64,000 nt of DNA from Prostheceraeus crozeri (taxonomy: Eukaryota; Platyhelminthes; Polycladida; Euryleptidae), in contig CAJQUW010007109.1 in NCBI GenBank assembly GCA_907163375.1, forward strand, positions 124,001 to 188,000, read 5' to 3'. This document shows, in pieces, positions 1 through 12,348 of the stretch. The position numbers and the translations under genes were made by a program. The notes under the pieces were generated by a model. The model ran no database searches. It was not told the origin of the DNA and saw only the letters and a list, made by a program, of their open reading frames with translations. The stretch's first letter is position 1, and every line of letters begins with the position of its first letter.

Positions 1-142
1 CAACTCCAAATATCTTAAACCTTTATGACGTATGTTTTTCGCTTTCAATCCATTGTTGCCTGAAATATTCAGATGACACTAAATATTTGGGTATTATGAT
101 TTATATTTCCGTTGATGTAATGAGGATTTCATTATATTTCAG

Positions 143-1883
143 GTTTTCCTCCCACAATCTGAAGATAGTGTATATGAGACTGACACCCCGTCCGTCTTCG
201 ATGCGGAATCTCGACCAATCTCCGATGGATCAAGATCGCCTATGAAGGAAGCTCCTCGACGTCCTTTACTAATGCCACCCCCTATACCAAAGGATAAATG
301 GCAGCCAAAATATACATCTTCTCCAAAGATAATACGTTTGTCAGGTGCACAATTACTATCGACAGCATCACCAGTGTTTTCAGATGGAGACATATCCGAC
401 ATCCAACTTCCCACCACCTCTGACCAACGGGGCTACAATCAACCTCCCAATGATGATGTGTCACTTCAGGTGCTGAGAAGGAAACTTAAGAAGTCTTTTG
501 GACATTCCTTGGACAGTCCACAAGGTTCTGTTAACATGCAACTGCTAATTTATCGACAAAATGTCAAGATTTTGTCAGAGATGGCATACTTGAGACAAAA
601 ATGCTCAATCACAACTACTGCAGTCAATCTACATCCTGAGGACATCTTAACACGGGAGGAACTTGGTCTTCTCCTCAACTGCGTCGATTCTTTCAGGTAA
701 GAAAGATATCTTATATGATACTAGCCTATTTTTCTAGCAATATATATCTATGTATGCAGGTGCAAGTGATCTCATGCAGTGTGGCTTTGGATTTTGAGTT
801 GTAATTTTCTGTTATTTGTTTATCGAGGTTTTAATACGTCATGTACTTTGAATTGAAAGTCAATTCAGATCTGATGTATTTCTCTAGAACTAAACAATAC
901 ATACAGGCCAAACCCGAAAATTTACCGTTAATAAAGTAGGACTAACGGCTACAGAAAACACTGTATTTATACCATTGCATCTTTCGAAAATTATCTATCA
1001 GGGTGTATGCGGCCAGATAAAAGTCAGTAAATTTTGTGAGTCAAAAAGGTTAGATAAATCGGGCAAAAATTATGAATAGTCTTGATAGGACGATCAGATA
1101 ATGGTCAGATAAATTGCATAACGAAAAATCGCAAACACCGTGCGTATGATTCAAATATCTCAAATTTTAACTCTTCCATTCAATTAAGAACTTGAGTAAT
1201 ATTATGTTGTTATAGCTCCATACTTATAATTGTTGTAGGTAAGCCTATAACTAACTACATGTATATGTCTGCTGTAATCTTTATTGCCACAATATTTGAT
1301 CAAACTGAATCTGGAATGCAAACACTTACAATCAGTGCCGGTCCCTCCCCTGAATTGATGCGGTTAGCATTATAAATGTTGCTCCTGAATGCTTTCCTGC
1401 ATTATTATTAGTCGTTATATATGTGAACGATACTATGCATAAAAATACTTTGATGATACTTGAAATACGTTTAGATAAGTTTTGTTAATGCTGCAAAGTT
1501 ACATGTTTCTAATTTACTTTCCAGACATTTCTGCAAACGTGTGGCAGATCACTCGAATTTCAAAGATAAGTGCATCAAATGTTTTACGCGTTTGGATGGA
1601 AGAACAACAAAGGAAGCCGTCGGAAGATTTATAGACGAGCTGATGCCGGTTGAAATTCAACGGCAATTCAATAGACTAGGACTGAAAAACCGGCATCAAT
1701 TCAAGGACATTGAAGATATTCTGTTGAAGCCGGTTTTACTTGCATTTTCTGTCCACCAACCACAAAGACATTGAAAATTGCATAGCAACTCATTTAACCA
1801 ATTCACGTGACCGAGCAGGTGGGCGGAAGAAAAGGACTTTGGCAAACAATAACGTAGAACCGTTGAGTGATGATGACAAATAA
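143..1883 (+). CDS. Host gene, last two exons: DUF4806-like C-terminal domain
   Basis: Two exons of a spliced host gene. Exon 143-696 follows a TTTCAG acceptor and ends at a GTAAGA donor. Exon 2 starts at 1525 after TTTCCAG. The junction restores an Arg codon in frame. The first exon is polar and Pro-rich (PLLMPPPIP), probably disordered, and ends with LTREELGLL. The second resembles DUF4806, a domain of unknown function common in invertebrates (FxKLDGRTTKEAV, QFNRLG). The frame stops at 1772-1774. Another frame, open from 1728, continues IENCIATHL..GGRKKR to a TAA at 1881-1883 and looks like the normal end of this domain. A 1-nt indel near 1765-1772 is likely, as a sequence error, an allele or decay. 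The 5' part lies outside the window. Confidence 0.6.
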
Positions 1884-2999
1884 TATGAACTTAAGTGAGT
1901 AATTTTAGTGTTTTTTACCAATCATAGATTCTAGTAAACTATCTGAAACGAAAGCAGTAGATCTACCTGCTATTATAGTCCAAATTTCCCACAATCCTTC
2001 TTAATGTCACGTACTTTCACCTATTTAATCGGATGTAAGCTGATGTTATCTTACAAGTGTTCACGTGTACTTACAGGAAATATGCAGTGTATATCGTTGC
2101 GATAATGATAAGTATGACTTCTGTCACATTGTATCATTTGTTGAAATCAATTCACAGGTAAAATTGGCTCTATGTCGTATATAAAATAATGTAAGAGCAG
2201 CCAGGTTTATCAATTATCATTATCACATTCTTTGCTGCTTAAGAAAAATACGGTATATCATATCATCCTTCTCCTCATACAGCGCTTTCAGTGTCTCTGT
2301 AGAAAAAAAAAGATTTGCTCTTACAACCGTTTTATTGAGAAGATTTTCGGTGTTTATGAAAAGTTATATACAGCTTAAACCTCGAAATCTTATGTATATA
2401 CGAATTGTTGAAGCCGTCACACAAGCACTATATAATCGTCTTTCATGCAATGATTTACATGAATGGCCGTTGAATCATTAAAATTCTTAGGAAATTAATG
2501 CAATTTATGCTTGTGAAGTAGGCCTACTTCATTTACAGATCATTGCATAATTGATACTGCATACATAAATTTATATGATATTGTATAAATGTGTGGAGTG
2601 AGACTTTACTGTTTAAAATCTTCTACCACAATCCTTAGCTTAAATTCATTAGAATATTACATTTAAATGATCATAACATGCTCCATTTTTACTGCTTCCG
2701 TTTCGGCTAATTAAATATGCCAACTATAGTCGTACAAACACGATTAATTATAGTTTAGGTTCTTTGTCTGCACCTTTTAGCTATCAATTTTTACTGATGA
2801 TGTTTTTCAACGAATTTTTGCATATTTCTTGTATTATATTTCTCGTATTTGAATATATGAATACATGCATTGACAGTTCCTTGCTTTCTATTTCGTAGTT
2901 CCATTACGTGAACAGAAAAAATGCAAACATTCTACTTATTTGATTAGGCTGTCAGCAATACTTAATTTACTGTAACCATAAAAGAAAATGTGAAGTAAG
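1884..2999. other. AT-rich noncoding DNA
   Basis: No open frame of note and no repeat with recognisable termini. I see only AT-rich intergenic sequence. Confidence 0.5.
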
Positions 3000-3142
3000 T
3001 GGGGTACCGGTATCCCATATGGGCTGCAAGTGGGCTACCCATATGGGGAACATCTGGGAAGAAGGGGAACCAGTCCCAAATGATGCCCATATGGGCTCCC
3101 AGATTATGCCAATATGGGTCCCATATTGGCTTTACCAGTGGG
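3000..3142. repeat. CCCATATGGG-rich repeat, truncated
   Basis: Several copies of the palindrome CCCATATGGG and of CCAATATGGG/CCCATATTGG occur within 140 bp. The segment stops abruptly at 3142/3143, where homology to Polinton A begins, so it is the other side of a breakpoint. The short open frame over it (3019-3222) is not a gene. Confidence 0.55.
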
Positions 3143-3242
3143 CGTTTGAGAAAGACATGATCGCCCTTTATCTAACCCATCCATTGCATGAAAACAACTC
3201 TTCTCATAGTAACATTTATTGAATAATAGTAACAAGCATGCA

Positions 3243-3791
3243 TTATAAATCAATGGTTTGAAGCAGATAAAATAGATACAGCTGGTAACTATCATACAGC
3301 GAGCAATGATAACCATACAGGACTTTGGCAGTGTTGAGGTAAGGAGGAAAGAAGCATTGGTTATGAACGTAGCTACTACAACGAACAGACAAAATAGGAA
3401 CACACAAATCCTTAAAACGTTTCGTGACTTCATGATAATGTTGATTCACTCTACTATCCCAAGGCGGGAGCAAAATATCATCAATGATTAGATTGGGAAA
3501 TACTTTCCTCTCCTTACCAGGATTATTACAAAAGATGCGTATAACATTGAAAGCAGCTAACCATCATTTAAAGTCAATAAGAAGAGCAGTCTCACAAGAA
3601 AAGCCATAGTCTTGCAAATATTTCAGATTAAGTCCATGAATGTGTTTCCTCGCCCATTGATCAACATTGGGATTGCAGTTGGCATGTTGATGATAGACAT
3701 TGACAATCTGATATGTCCAATTGTTCATAGCAATAGCACTGAGCTCCTGTACAGGTTCACCCTCACAATCCATAAAAATGATGATAGAAGC
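3243..3791 (-). pseudogene. DEDDh exonuclease-like gene, A' copy
   Basis: Counterpart of the A gene at 12349-12897. The exon begins at 3791 after a TTTTAG acceptor. The frame is interrupted once, by TGA where A has CGA (Arg), in the DFK-W segment near 3565. The rest continues in the same frame to 3243. The DCEGE motif and the HCSLYD motif are both present, so only this nonsense change distinguishes it from the A copy at protein level. Confidence 0.6.
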
Positions 3792-3825
3792 CTAAAACGG
3801 AAATTTACACATCTAAGGAAACGTT

Positions 3826-4759
3826 CTATAACATATTACAAAATGAAGAATTACATCGATGCTTTTCACGACAAAATACACAAATGATATGATGGCAACG
3901 AAGAAGTAAAATGTATCTAATAAGACCACGTCTACGACACTCAAAGCACATAAGCGAATTGTCATAGGGTAGAGTTAGGAAAGGAGTAGTAATTCTCCTT
4001 CTTTGATTTGCGTTTTGAGGAAGCATTCTTCTCCGACTTGCGCTTCGTACCACTGCTGTTAAGGATTGATCAATTATGTCGTCCACGTTGGGTGGTTTTG
4101 AAATATATAGGATGGATTCCATATGCATGGAGAGAGAGGCTATTTTATTATCCTTGTACCGACCATAATATAGCCCATTCACTTTGAAAAGGATATCCCA
4201 AGTACCTTCTCCGAACTCATCACATCTGATGGATGTTGAATGATCTCCCTCCTTCTTATAGTAAGTGCACCAATGTGATACTGGTAGGCAAATGTGATTA
4301 CCATCCCAAATCTTTCTATAGGGAGTATCCTTGTCATCTCTCGCCTTCCACTCTTGAGCAAGAGGAGTAGGAATGTCCATGTTTAATGTCACGTACTCCT
4401 CAATAATATCAAGTTGGTGGCGAATGTACGGACTCACGAGGATCAGTATGTAGTCCCCATACTGATTGTGCATTATCTTGACATCCGTGGAAGGGAGCAT
4501 TCCCGTTTGGAGTACTACGCTATGATCGTCATAACACAAGACTTGTTTAAATTTACGCTGTAGCGGTGTAGGATTATGTACCTTGGTTGTTTCTTCCACT
4601 GGCCTCAGTTGTAGATGATCTGATCGTAGCGAACCTTGTAACGTTTGACCGCCATTTTGTCCTACTAGTGTAGCAGATGGAGTAGATGCCTGAAAATGAA
4701 AAAGATTGTATTAAGTTTACGTTCAAGGGAGGAGAGGGAGGGAAGTAGCGACTTACCAT
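3826..4759 (-). CDS. RING-type protein with leader mini-exon, A' copy
   Basis: A 288-residue protein from two exons: the ATG at 4757-4759 directly before a GTAAGT donor, and 3826-4689 after TTTTCAG. The body (EETTKVHNPTPLQ onward) matches no family I recognise. The C-terminus is a C3HC4 RING-like finger: CxxC, then CxH, IIC, FxC, then two more Cys. RING fingers usually bind zinc and recruit E2 enzymes. This copy is the intact version of the gene broken at 11378-12314 and helps define its frame. Activity is inferred from the cysteine pattern only. Confidence 0.6.
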
Positions 4760-4851
4760 TTTAGTTGGATAATAGAATAGAGAGAGAGGAAATGTGCGTC
4801 CGTCACTCGTGTGATTCAACGATGGAATGATTCTCACTGTGGAAGGCTCGC

Positions 4852-4861
4852 TATTTATATA
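4852..4861 (-). promoter_or_regulatory. TATA box of the A' RING-type gene
   Basis: On the minus strand this reads TATATAAATA, about 95 nt upstream of the ATG, with two CCAAT boxes upstream (CCAATGAG twice). The arrangement is identical to element A at 11238-11285. Confidence 0.6.
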
Positions 4862-4914
4862 GAAATGCTTGATTCTCATTGGATGATGATCCTCATTGGA
4901 CAATAGCATCAAGC

Positions 4915-5506
4915 TGATTCCAAATCTGGCCTCCGTTTACCAATCCGAGCCTTCATTCGCCCGCTGGCGCTGTTTCTTGGGAAATTCTAACTCTGTCGTT
5001 TTTCGTCAATCTCCCAAAACCTTAAATGGCGTCTCACATCTAAACGAAGACAGATATGAACAAGCCGATCCTTTCACTGAATTTGTCTTACTCTTAGCTT
5101 TCAAACGAGCTATTGCACGACAAAATCCGTCCACTGGAAGCCAAGATCGAAGCTAGCTCTCGCGAGGGGGGGGGTCAGTGAAATTTGATGAAACAAACTT
5201 TGGTGAGGGTCCCAGGTCGAAATGACACACTTTGGAAAATTTTCAAAATTTTGTCCATACAAAGTCACTCTGACACTTAGGATTTTTTCAGGTGAGCTCC
5301 GACAGTCCACCCTCCCAACCTGGCCGGCACACCACGCCAACCTGGAGAGCACATCACCTCGCGCTACGACGGCCGGCCAGAGGGGGGGACGTCAGACTCG
5401 AAGCAACACGGCGGCACACCACGACCGACTCGACGGACAGGAGGGGGGGGACGTCAGCGACGGCGGCCATCTTGCGCTATCCAGAAGTGGAGTTTTACTT
5501 ACTACT
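4915..5506. repeat. Terminal repeat region of A'
   Basis: It holds one copy of the A-family terminal unit (the TCTGTCGTTTTTCG and TTAAATGGCGTCTCACATC segments) and then a diverged outer part with three GACGTC-plus-G-tract motifs. It ends in TTACTACT at 5506. Short open frames here are repeat artefacts. Confidence 0.6.
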
Positions 5507-5859
5507 TACAAATTATGCTTCGCACTTTTCAATATCATCGTAGGCCTAGCTATTATGGTCACATGTTAGTTGTAGGCCCACCATGAATTACCTGCAGAGA
5601 TGCTGTCATATAAGCGGTAGACAAGATGACATTACGTGTGTATGTGTTTGCAGATTGTGATTTTAAACAAATTGTTTAAAATAAAATAAAATATCAAAAT
5701 AAAATTACATGTGCGGTATTAAATACTATAATAAAAATTCAAGCATTCGTGAATATCTTCATCGCATGAACGGTTGACCTGCAGTCGGTAATAGGCTACA
5801 TCTCGGTAAGGCTCTGTTTTAATTTGCAGATTGCATTTTTTGTAAAAACAGTTACCGGT
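5507..5859. other. Noncoding host DNA
   Basis: AT-rich with no gene. The stretch near 5688-5765 (ATATCAAAATAAAATTA and GAATATCTTCAT) is similar to 8145-8250 on the other side of the hAT element, which suggests an older local duplication. Confidence 0.4.
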
Positions 5860-5867
5860 ACTTGAAT

Positions 5868-8139
5868 CAGGGCTGTGGAGCCGGAGCCGGAGCCTTAAGG
5901 AGCCGATGGTTTTGGTCGGAGCCGGAGCCGATTTATCACAAAGGCTCCGGCTCCGGCTCCGATAGTTTGAGCTTTGATATAAATCTAGAATTTTGAAAGT
6001 TATTAATTGGCATCATAAAAAAATTAAATCATTTGAAATCTAAAGATATGTCTTTTAAGTATACCAATGATCTGTCCTCCACGATATCTTTCTTTGCAGT
6101 TGCCGCCTTCTTTTGTATTATATTTATTGTATATTTACACACATGTGTAATATTTTTTTATTGCATATGTTTCGTAAGACTAATTTCCATATTGACAACG
6201 TATTTTCCAAAATCCATTAATTTGAACACTTGTTATATGCATGCTAACTAGATGATTGTACATTCCTAGAGACAAGTCGCCAGTCATTTATGTACACATT
6301 TCCAGTTCAGTCAGCAAAGATAATATAGCTACATTTCTTGCGCAATGTCTTAAATCTAATACGGTTACTATGTAGGCTATCATCTATCGGTATGGCTACT
6401 GGCAAAAACTACTGGCATCCGTGACAATGCCAATTTCCTTAGATTGTATTGTAGGCTCTTGTTCAGTCCCCCCCCCCACCTACATTTTTCAAAACAATCG
6501 ATTATTCAATTTGATCAATTTTGATTGGAGGGATAACTCTTCACACTCACACGAATGACCGCATGGCTATAGCAATAAGCGACCCAGCCACTTCTAGTAG
6601 CGCCCTATTATTTTAAAGGTATCTCATTCACAATGAATTTTCTTTGACTTCAAAATTCAAAGGGTATATTTCAATGCGAAAAACCCGAAGGCAAATTACA
6701 ATGTTGACTTGCTGACGAAGTTTGCGACCATGACATCGCAATTACCCACGTAGATTTTTACAACAGCACGGAATGCTTCACTCAAACCGGTGATGCTGAA
6801 TGTGCTGGGTGGTCCAATGGTGCTGCATCTTTTGACCAGAGGAAAAATGGGGGGGAAGGACTGCACAAGAGCCGTATCGTGTAATAATATTTCCCCAAAT
6901 GTCATAGACCTGTGGATTTCAAGAATTTTCATTATTATTTTTTCCGTCTGTCAACACTTTATGCTGATATCATGCTGACTAATTATATGTAAACAATAAA
7001 AAAAGACTGAGACGCTCTCAATAAAGGCGCCTTTTGACCTCCCTTTTCTATTGTCTGTGACATTAAACCGCACGTGCATTCGAAAGCTAGCAAAGTAGAT
7101 GGGATTTCTGCTCGGTGCTCGCAGTCAAATTTTTATTATGCATAGCACCCTGCAACATACTGTGTGATACTCCCAGTTCAGTTTCATCAGCCTAACCATC
7201 ATCAGAGGAATAGTGGTAATGTGTTATACATAAATTGAATATAATAATATACATGAATCATTGATGAATTATTTAGTGCAACTTTACGCCATAATGAAAA
7301 ATACGAAATTAATATAATGTAAGTTAGGCCTTAACTTATTAAGTATGCTGCATAGAATTACAAAACTTGTCCTAAATTAGATATTTTTAATTTTTTCAAG
7401 TATAATTTTCAATTGTACATTTCTAGCCTACACTGCAATGAGGCTATCTAAATTACAATTTCTACAGATGATGAGTCGTGGGCTATCCACCGATCATATT
7501 ATTCATGGACCAACAGACTATTGAATAAAGGCAATAACAAATAACAATAACAACCTAAGCTAGCCTATATACACTTTAATATTCAATAAAGCAATTGATA
7601 TCTTTATTGATACGGTATATTTGGCTATATAGCTGATACCCTTTCCATGTTCGAGTAGATACAGGCCCTATAAGCTATTTAGAGGCATGCGCTATCCAGT
7701 TTCATATTCAAGCTTTGTTAAAAAGCTTATACTACTATTCGGCCCCTGTGACGGCTAATTAGGTATATCATCATCACTCATGTGGTCTTATTTAATGTAG
7801 CCTCGTAGTAGACTGGTTGCAAGCTAGGCCAATTTATATTTAGCCAGTGCGGGAGATCTTTATCTAATTTAACCAATCCTGGCTATAACTTTATTTTATC
7901 TTTCAGAGATAGTCAATTCATGCAAAAATATATGACAAGTATGTTATTTGTCATTATATTAGGCTATTATCATTTTTATTATTAACTTAAGTCGTTGCTT
8001 GTTAATGAAAACTAATTTGATGATTGTAGCAAGCCTCTAAAGGCCACACCGTTATCCAAAAAACCCGTTCAACGGATCCAGGATCATCAGTGTCGTGGAG
8101 CCGGAGCCGATGAGATAACGCATCGGCTCCACAGCCCTG
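5868..8139. mobile_element. Non-autonomous hAT element
   Basis: The ends are inverted repeats CAGGGCTGTGGAGCCGG... and ...GGCTCCACAGCCCTG. Flanks 5860-5867 and 8140-8147 are the same 8 bp, ACTTGAAT, and an 8-bp duplication with CAGGG-type ends is the hAT signature. The subterminal regions are full of GGAGCC and GGCTCC in both orientations. The 2,272-bp interior is AT-rich and has no transposase frame, so it depends on a partner. Confidence 0.85.
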
Positions 8140-8147
8140 ACTTGAAT

Positions 8148-8910
8148 ATCAAAATAAAATTATTGATAAGTACTACGAGTGTTGATTAAAAAAATAATTG
8201 ATAAATTGTTAATGATCACAATTCAACCACTCTTGAATATCTTCATTTGCTATCAAAATTCCTAAGAATATCGCTTCCCACATTGTCAGAGATGAAATAA
8301 TCCAAAAGCAGTTTTCTTAATAGTCTTTACTGTAACACCTAAAATTACTATAAATGATTTATCTTCTGAACTTTGAGTAGGCCTACCCATAGAATGTTAA
8401 TTAAGATCCGTTAAGTTTGATAATTCTGCTCTGCACATCAGCACAAGATTTGTCTTCTTTTTTACAGGTGTTGATTGCTGAGGCTGTGTATCTGTCCATC
8501 GATGACTCAATACCTGACCTACATTCGGCTGCTTTTCCGTCTTGTCTTGTGAGCTAATTAACCCCGAAAACTACTGGAATTATTCTTTATCCATAAATCT
8601 CTCATACTCGCAACGTCCCAGCCATCATCAGATTCGGAAAACCGTGTTGTGGTCCAACCGCGAAGATGTTTTTTTTCAGTGACCTTGTATCATCGCTTCA
8701 AACTTCATTTGGTAGTGACTGTTTCTCCGTTGAACTGTAAATTTTTCGTGATATCACCTCTATTCTTAAAAATGTAACTGATAACGGCGCGACGGTGTTT
8801 GACTCGAAATGACAGTGTTTCAGATGAAGTGAAATGCGTATTCGGGCTGTGGGCATGCTTTCCGGTTGGAAGGATTTTCAAATGAAGAATGATCAAATCC
8901 GGATAGAGAA
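8148..8910. other. Noncoding host DNA
   Basis: I see no gene here. The open frame at 8705-8896 on the minus strand has no recognisable features. Confidence 0.4.
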
Positions 8911-9378
8911 CACTAGACGAAATGACTTGCTAAGTCTTATTAAGTCTGATCAGATTCTTGCAAAGTCTGATCAGAACTTATTTTATTTAAGATCTTACAT
9001 TTCCTGACCAGAAAGTACCAGACTTACTAAGTCGTATATTTTGCAAAATAAGATCTTTTCAGATCTTACCAGCTGATAATTGAAATTAAAAAAAGTGAAC
9101 TGAAATTTCAAATTTGAAGTCCGATTTCAATGCGAAGATCAGACGATATCAATGGCTTTAGCTGTTAAATGATCGTACTGGAACATCAGTGCACTGAATA
9201 TATGTAGACAAAACGCAAAATATAAGACTTTTTTCTACTCAAAAGATTTCTAAAAATCACAAATAAGATCTTATCAGATCTGATCAGATTTCCTAATAAG
9301 ACTTAGGACGACTGGTACTTTCTGGTCAGAACTTGTAAGATTTCCTTAGTAAGATTAAGTAAGTCATTTCGTCTAGTG
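8911..9378. mobile_element. 468-bp MITE-like element
   Basis: The ends are imperfect inverted repeats, CACTAGACGAAATGACTT... and ...AAGTCATTTCGTCTAGTG. Inner matching segments follow (CCAGAAAGTACCAG against CTGGTACTTTCTGG, and GATCAGATC repeats). The whole can fold back. No coding frame. The target duplication is unclear, so the superfamily is left open. Confidence 0.65.
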
Positions 9379-9806
9379 AAATTTCCTTTATGTTGATAAA
9401 AGTGATATTCATAAAAATTATTTGTATCGGATCGTTCGATGTGTGCTACTATATAAAACTCTGTTCATTTTCCAAATACGTATGAAAAATTGTATTTTTG
9501 AAGGATATCCATTCCTTCTGCTGTTTACTTTGGGGAGCAGAGCTCAGTTTTTGTAATCTCTATGAATGTTATCGTACAAAGCATAATTTTAGCAAGATCA
9601 GTCATTTTATTATAGTCATGCAGTTTTATATGCCGTACGGATTTTGAACGACTTTGAGCATGAATAATTCGAGCAGAGCGTTTTACTAGCTATCTTTTTG
9701 CCGAACTATGTTTGTTTTGGTTTTCTATTTGATAAATATAAAACATTTCATACAAGAAGATATTTTTCATGAATTCAAATTTGCAAATGTTTCATAATCG
9801 CCTATG
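9379..9806. other. Noncoding host DNA up to Polinton A
   Basis: AT-rich with no gene seen. The last six bases before the element, 9807-9812, are the left copy of its target duplication. Confidence 0.5.
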
Positions 9807-9812
9807 AAGTAG

Positions 9813-11220
9813 AGTAGTAAGAAAACGGCGAACACTCGACCGGCGCCCCCCCCCTCTGGAACGACAGAGTGTCGTGGTGTGCCGGCCAAGTGGGTCCGAA
9901 AGGTTCGCTGACGTCCCCCCCTCTGAAACGACAGAGTGTCGTGGTGGACTTGGGCGACCGCCAGGATTTGTCTTGAGGCTATAGTGTGTAATGTTTTTCG
10001 TGCAATCTGCTGAATGTTGGTTTGTAAAATGGGCTGTTTCGAGTGGAAGGAGTGCTGGGATGTGAAAACGGAGGCCAGATTCGGATTCAGCGTGAAATTC
10101 TGCATCGGTATGGTGAATTTGAACGCAATCGGAGAGAAAAATTTTCGCTGACGTCCCCCCCCCTCGTCACTGACCTTCCAACTTTGCTTCCAGTGGACGG
10201 ATTTAGTCGTGCCATAGCTCGTTTGAAACCTAAGAGTGAGACAAGTTCACTGAAAGAATCGGCTTGTTCATATCTGTCTTCGTTTAGATGTGAGACGCCA
10301 TTTAAGATTTTGGGACATTGGCGAAAAACGACAGAGTTAGAATTTTGGACGTTTTGGGCTGTAGCTTCAAAACGAAGCATCGGATGGGAAAACGGATTTC
10401 AGATTTGGAATCAGCGTCAAATTCTCTATCAACATGGCGAGTTTCAAGTCAATCGGAGAGAAAAAATTTTCAACATTTTTCGAAAAACGACAGAGTTAGA
10501 ATTTTGATCGTTTTGGGATATAGCGCCAAAACGAACCATCGGATGGGAAAACGGAGGCCAGATTCGGATTCAGCGTGAAATTCTGCATCGGTATGGTGAA
10601 TTTGAACGCAATCGGAGAGAAAAAATTTTCGCTGACGTCCCCCCCCTTCGGCACCGACCTTCCAACTTTGCTTCCAGTGGACGGATTTTGTCGTGCCATA
10701 GCTCGTTTGAAAGCTAAGAGTGAGACAAGTTCACTGAAAGAAAATGCTTGTTCATATCTGTCTTCGTTTAGATGTGAGACGCTATTTAAGATTTTGGGAG
10801 ATTGGCGAAAAACGACAGAGTTAGAATTTTGGACGTTTTGGGCTGTAGCGCCAAAACGAAGCATCGGATGGGAAAACGGATTTCAGATTTGGAATCAGCA
10901 TGAAATTCTCTATCAACATGGCGAGTTTCAAGTCAATCGGAGAGAAAAAGTTTCGCTGACGTCCCCCCCCTCTGGAGAGCTAGCTTCGATCTTGGCTTCC
11001 AGTGGACGGATTTAGTCGTGCCATAGCTCGTTTGAAAGCCAAGAGTGAGACAAAGTCAGTGAAAGGATCGGCTTGTTCATATCTGTCTTCGTTTAGATGT
11101 GAGACGCTATTTAAGATTTTGGGAGATTGTCGAAAAACGACAGAGTTAGAATTTTGGACGTTTTGGGCTCTAGCGGGCGAATGAAGGCTCGGATTGGTAA
11201 ACGGAGGCTAGATTTGGAAT
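9813..11220. repeat. Left terminal inverted repeat of A, made of tandem units
   Basis: A compound tandem array. Units alternate between a TTCGGATTCAGCGTGAAATT type and a TTTGGAATCAGCGT type, each followed by CAATCGGAGAGAAAAA and then TGACGTC plus a C-tract (near 9917, 10146, 10631 and 10957; spacing about 230-485 bp). The inverted counterpart is 55707-57836. Frames run open on both strands because the units repeat; I do not regard them as genes. Confidence 0.75.
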
Positions 11221-11237
11221 CAGCTTGATGTTATTGT

Positions 11238-11285
11238 CCAATGAGGATCGTCATCCAATGAGAATCAAGCATTTCTATATAAATA
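11238..11285 (+). promoter_or_regulatory. Early promoter of A: two CCAAT boxes and a TATA box
   Basis: CCAATGAG occurs twice upstream of TATATAAATA (11276-11285), about 95 nt before the ATG at 11378. The same layout precedes the A' gene. Because A encodes a TATA-binding-protein homologue, this box is a candidate target for it. Confidence 0.6.
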
Positions 11286-11377
11286 GCGAGCCTTCCACAT
11301 TGAGAATCATTCCATCATTGAATCAGACGAGTGACGGACGCACATTTCCTCTCTCTCTATTCTATTATCCAACTAAA

Positions 11378-12314
11378 ATGGTAAGTCGCTACTTCCCTCC
11401 CTCTCCTCCCTTGAACGTAAACTTAATACAATCTTTTTCATTTTCAGGCATCTACTCCATCTGCTACACTAGTAGGACAAAATGGCGGTCAAACGTTACA
11501 AGGTTCGCTACGATCAGATCATCTACAACTGAGGCCAGTGGAAGAAACAACCAAGGTACATAATCCTACACCGCTACAGCGTAAATTTAAACAAGTCTTG
11601 CGTTATGACGATCATAGCGTAGTACTCCGAACGGGAATGCTCCCTTCCACGGATGTCAAGATAATGCGCAATCAGTATGGGGACTACATACTGATCCCCG
11701 TGAGTCCGTACATTCGCCACCAACTTGATATTATTGAGGAGTACGTGACATTAAATATGGACATTCCTACTCCTCTTGCTCAAGAGTGGAAGGCGAGAGA
11801 TGACAAGGATACTCCCTATAGAAAGATTTGGGGTGGTAATCACATTTGCCTACCGGTATCACATTGGTGTAGTTATTATAAAAAGGATGGAGATCAATCA
11901 ATACCCATCAGATGTGATGAGCTCGGAGAAGGTACTTGGGATATCCTTTTCAAAGTGAATGGGCTATGTTATGGTCGACACGAGGATAATAAAATAGTCT
12001 CTCTCTCTCCATGCATATGGAATCCATCCTATATATTCCAAAACCACCCAACGTGGATGACATAATTGATCAAATCCTTAACAGCAGTGGTACGAAGCGC
12101 AAGTCGTAGAAGAATGCTGCCTCAAAACGCAAATCAAAGAAGGAGAATTACTACTCCTTTCCTAACTCTACCCTATGACAATTCGCTTATGTGCTTTGAG
12201 TGTCGTAGACGTGGTCTTATTAGATACATTTTACTTCTTCGTTGCCATCATATCATTTGTGTATTTTGTCGTGAAAAGCATCGATGTAATTCTTCATTTT
12301 GTAATATGTTATAG
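11378..12314 (+). pseudogene. RING-type protein with ATG leader exon, A copy
   Basis: Exon 1 ends with the ATG at 11378-11380, followed by a GTAAGT donor. A 67-nt intron ends in TTTTCAG and exon 2 starts at 11448 with GCATCTACT (Ala-Ser-Thr). Compared with the intact A' copy, this one has two extra bases in a CT run near 12000 and one extra A near 12076. The frame shifts, meets TAA at 12063-12065, and then returns to the A' frame through the RING-like finger near 12189-12314. It is a broken copy of a single gene and not two genes. The function of the N-terminal 200 residues is unknown. Confidence 0.6.
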
Positions 12315-12348
12315 AACGTTTCCTTAGATGTGTAAATTTCCGTTTTAG

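Larger units (their letters stand above)
3143..5506 (-). mobile_element. A': terminal fragment of an A-family Polinton
   Basis: This stretch is the reverse complement of about 10.98-12.997 kb of element A, with a divergent outer end. Homology to A starts exactly at 3143, matching 12997. The outer end at 5506 reads ...TTACTTACTACT, the same terminus as A (CTTACTACT). It carries the RING-type gene, the exonuclease-like gene and one terminal-repeat unit. It is not half of A, because A has both its own ends and target duplication. It is a separate copy that lost everything inward of 3143. Confidence 0.8.

Noticed and set aside
3019-3222. ORF over the CATATGGG repeat
   Set aside because: It is made of a palindromic repeat and runs across a breakpoint.
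6033-6251. Transposase within the hAT element
   Set aside because: The hydrophobic 72-residue frame has no hAT dimerisation or catalytic motifs.
10043-11184. Long open frames in the terminal repeats of A (also 55691-57842)
   Set aside because: They occur on both strands and in several frames because the tandem units lack stops. No protein family or start context supports them.
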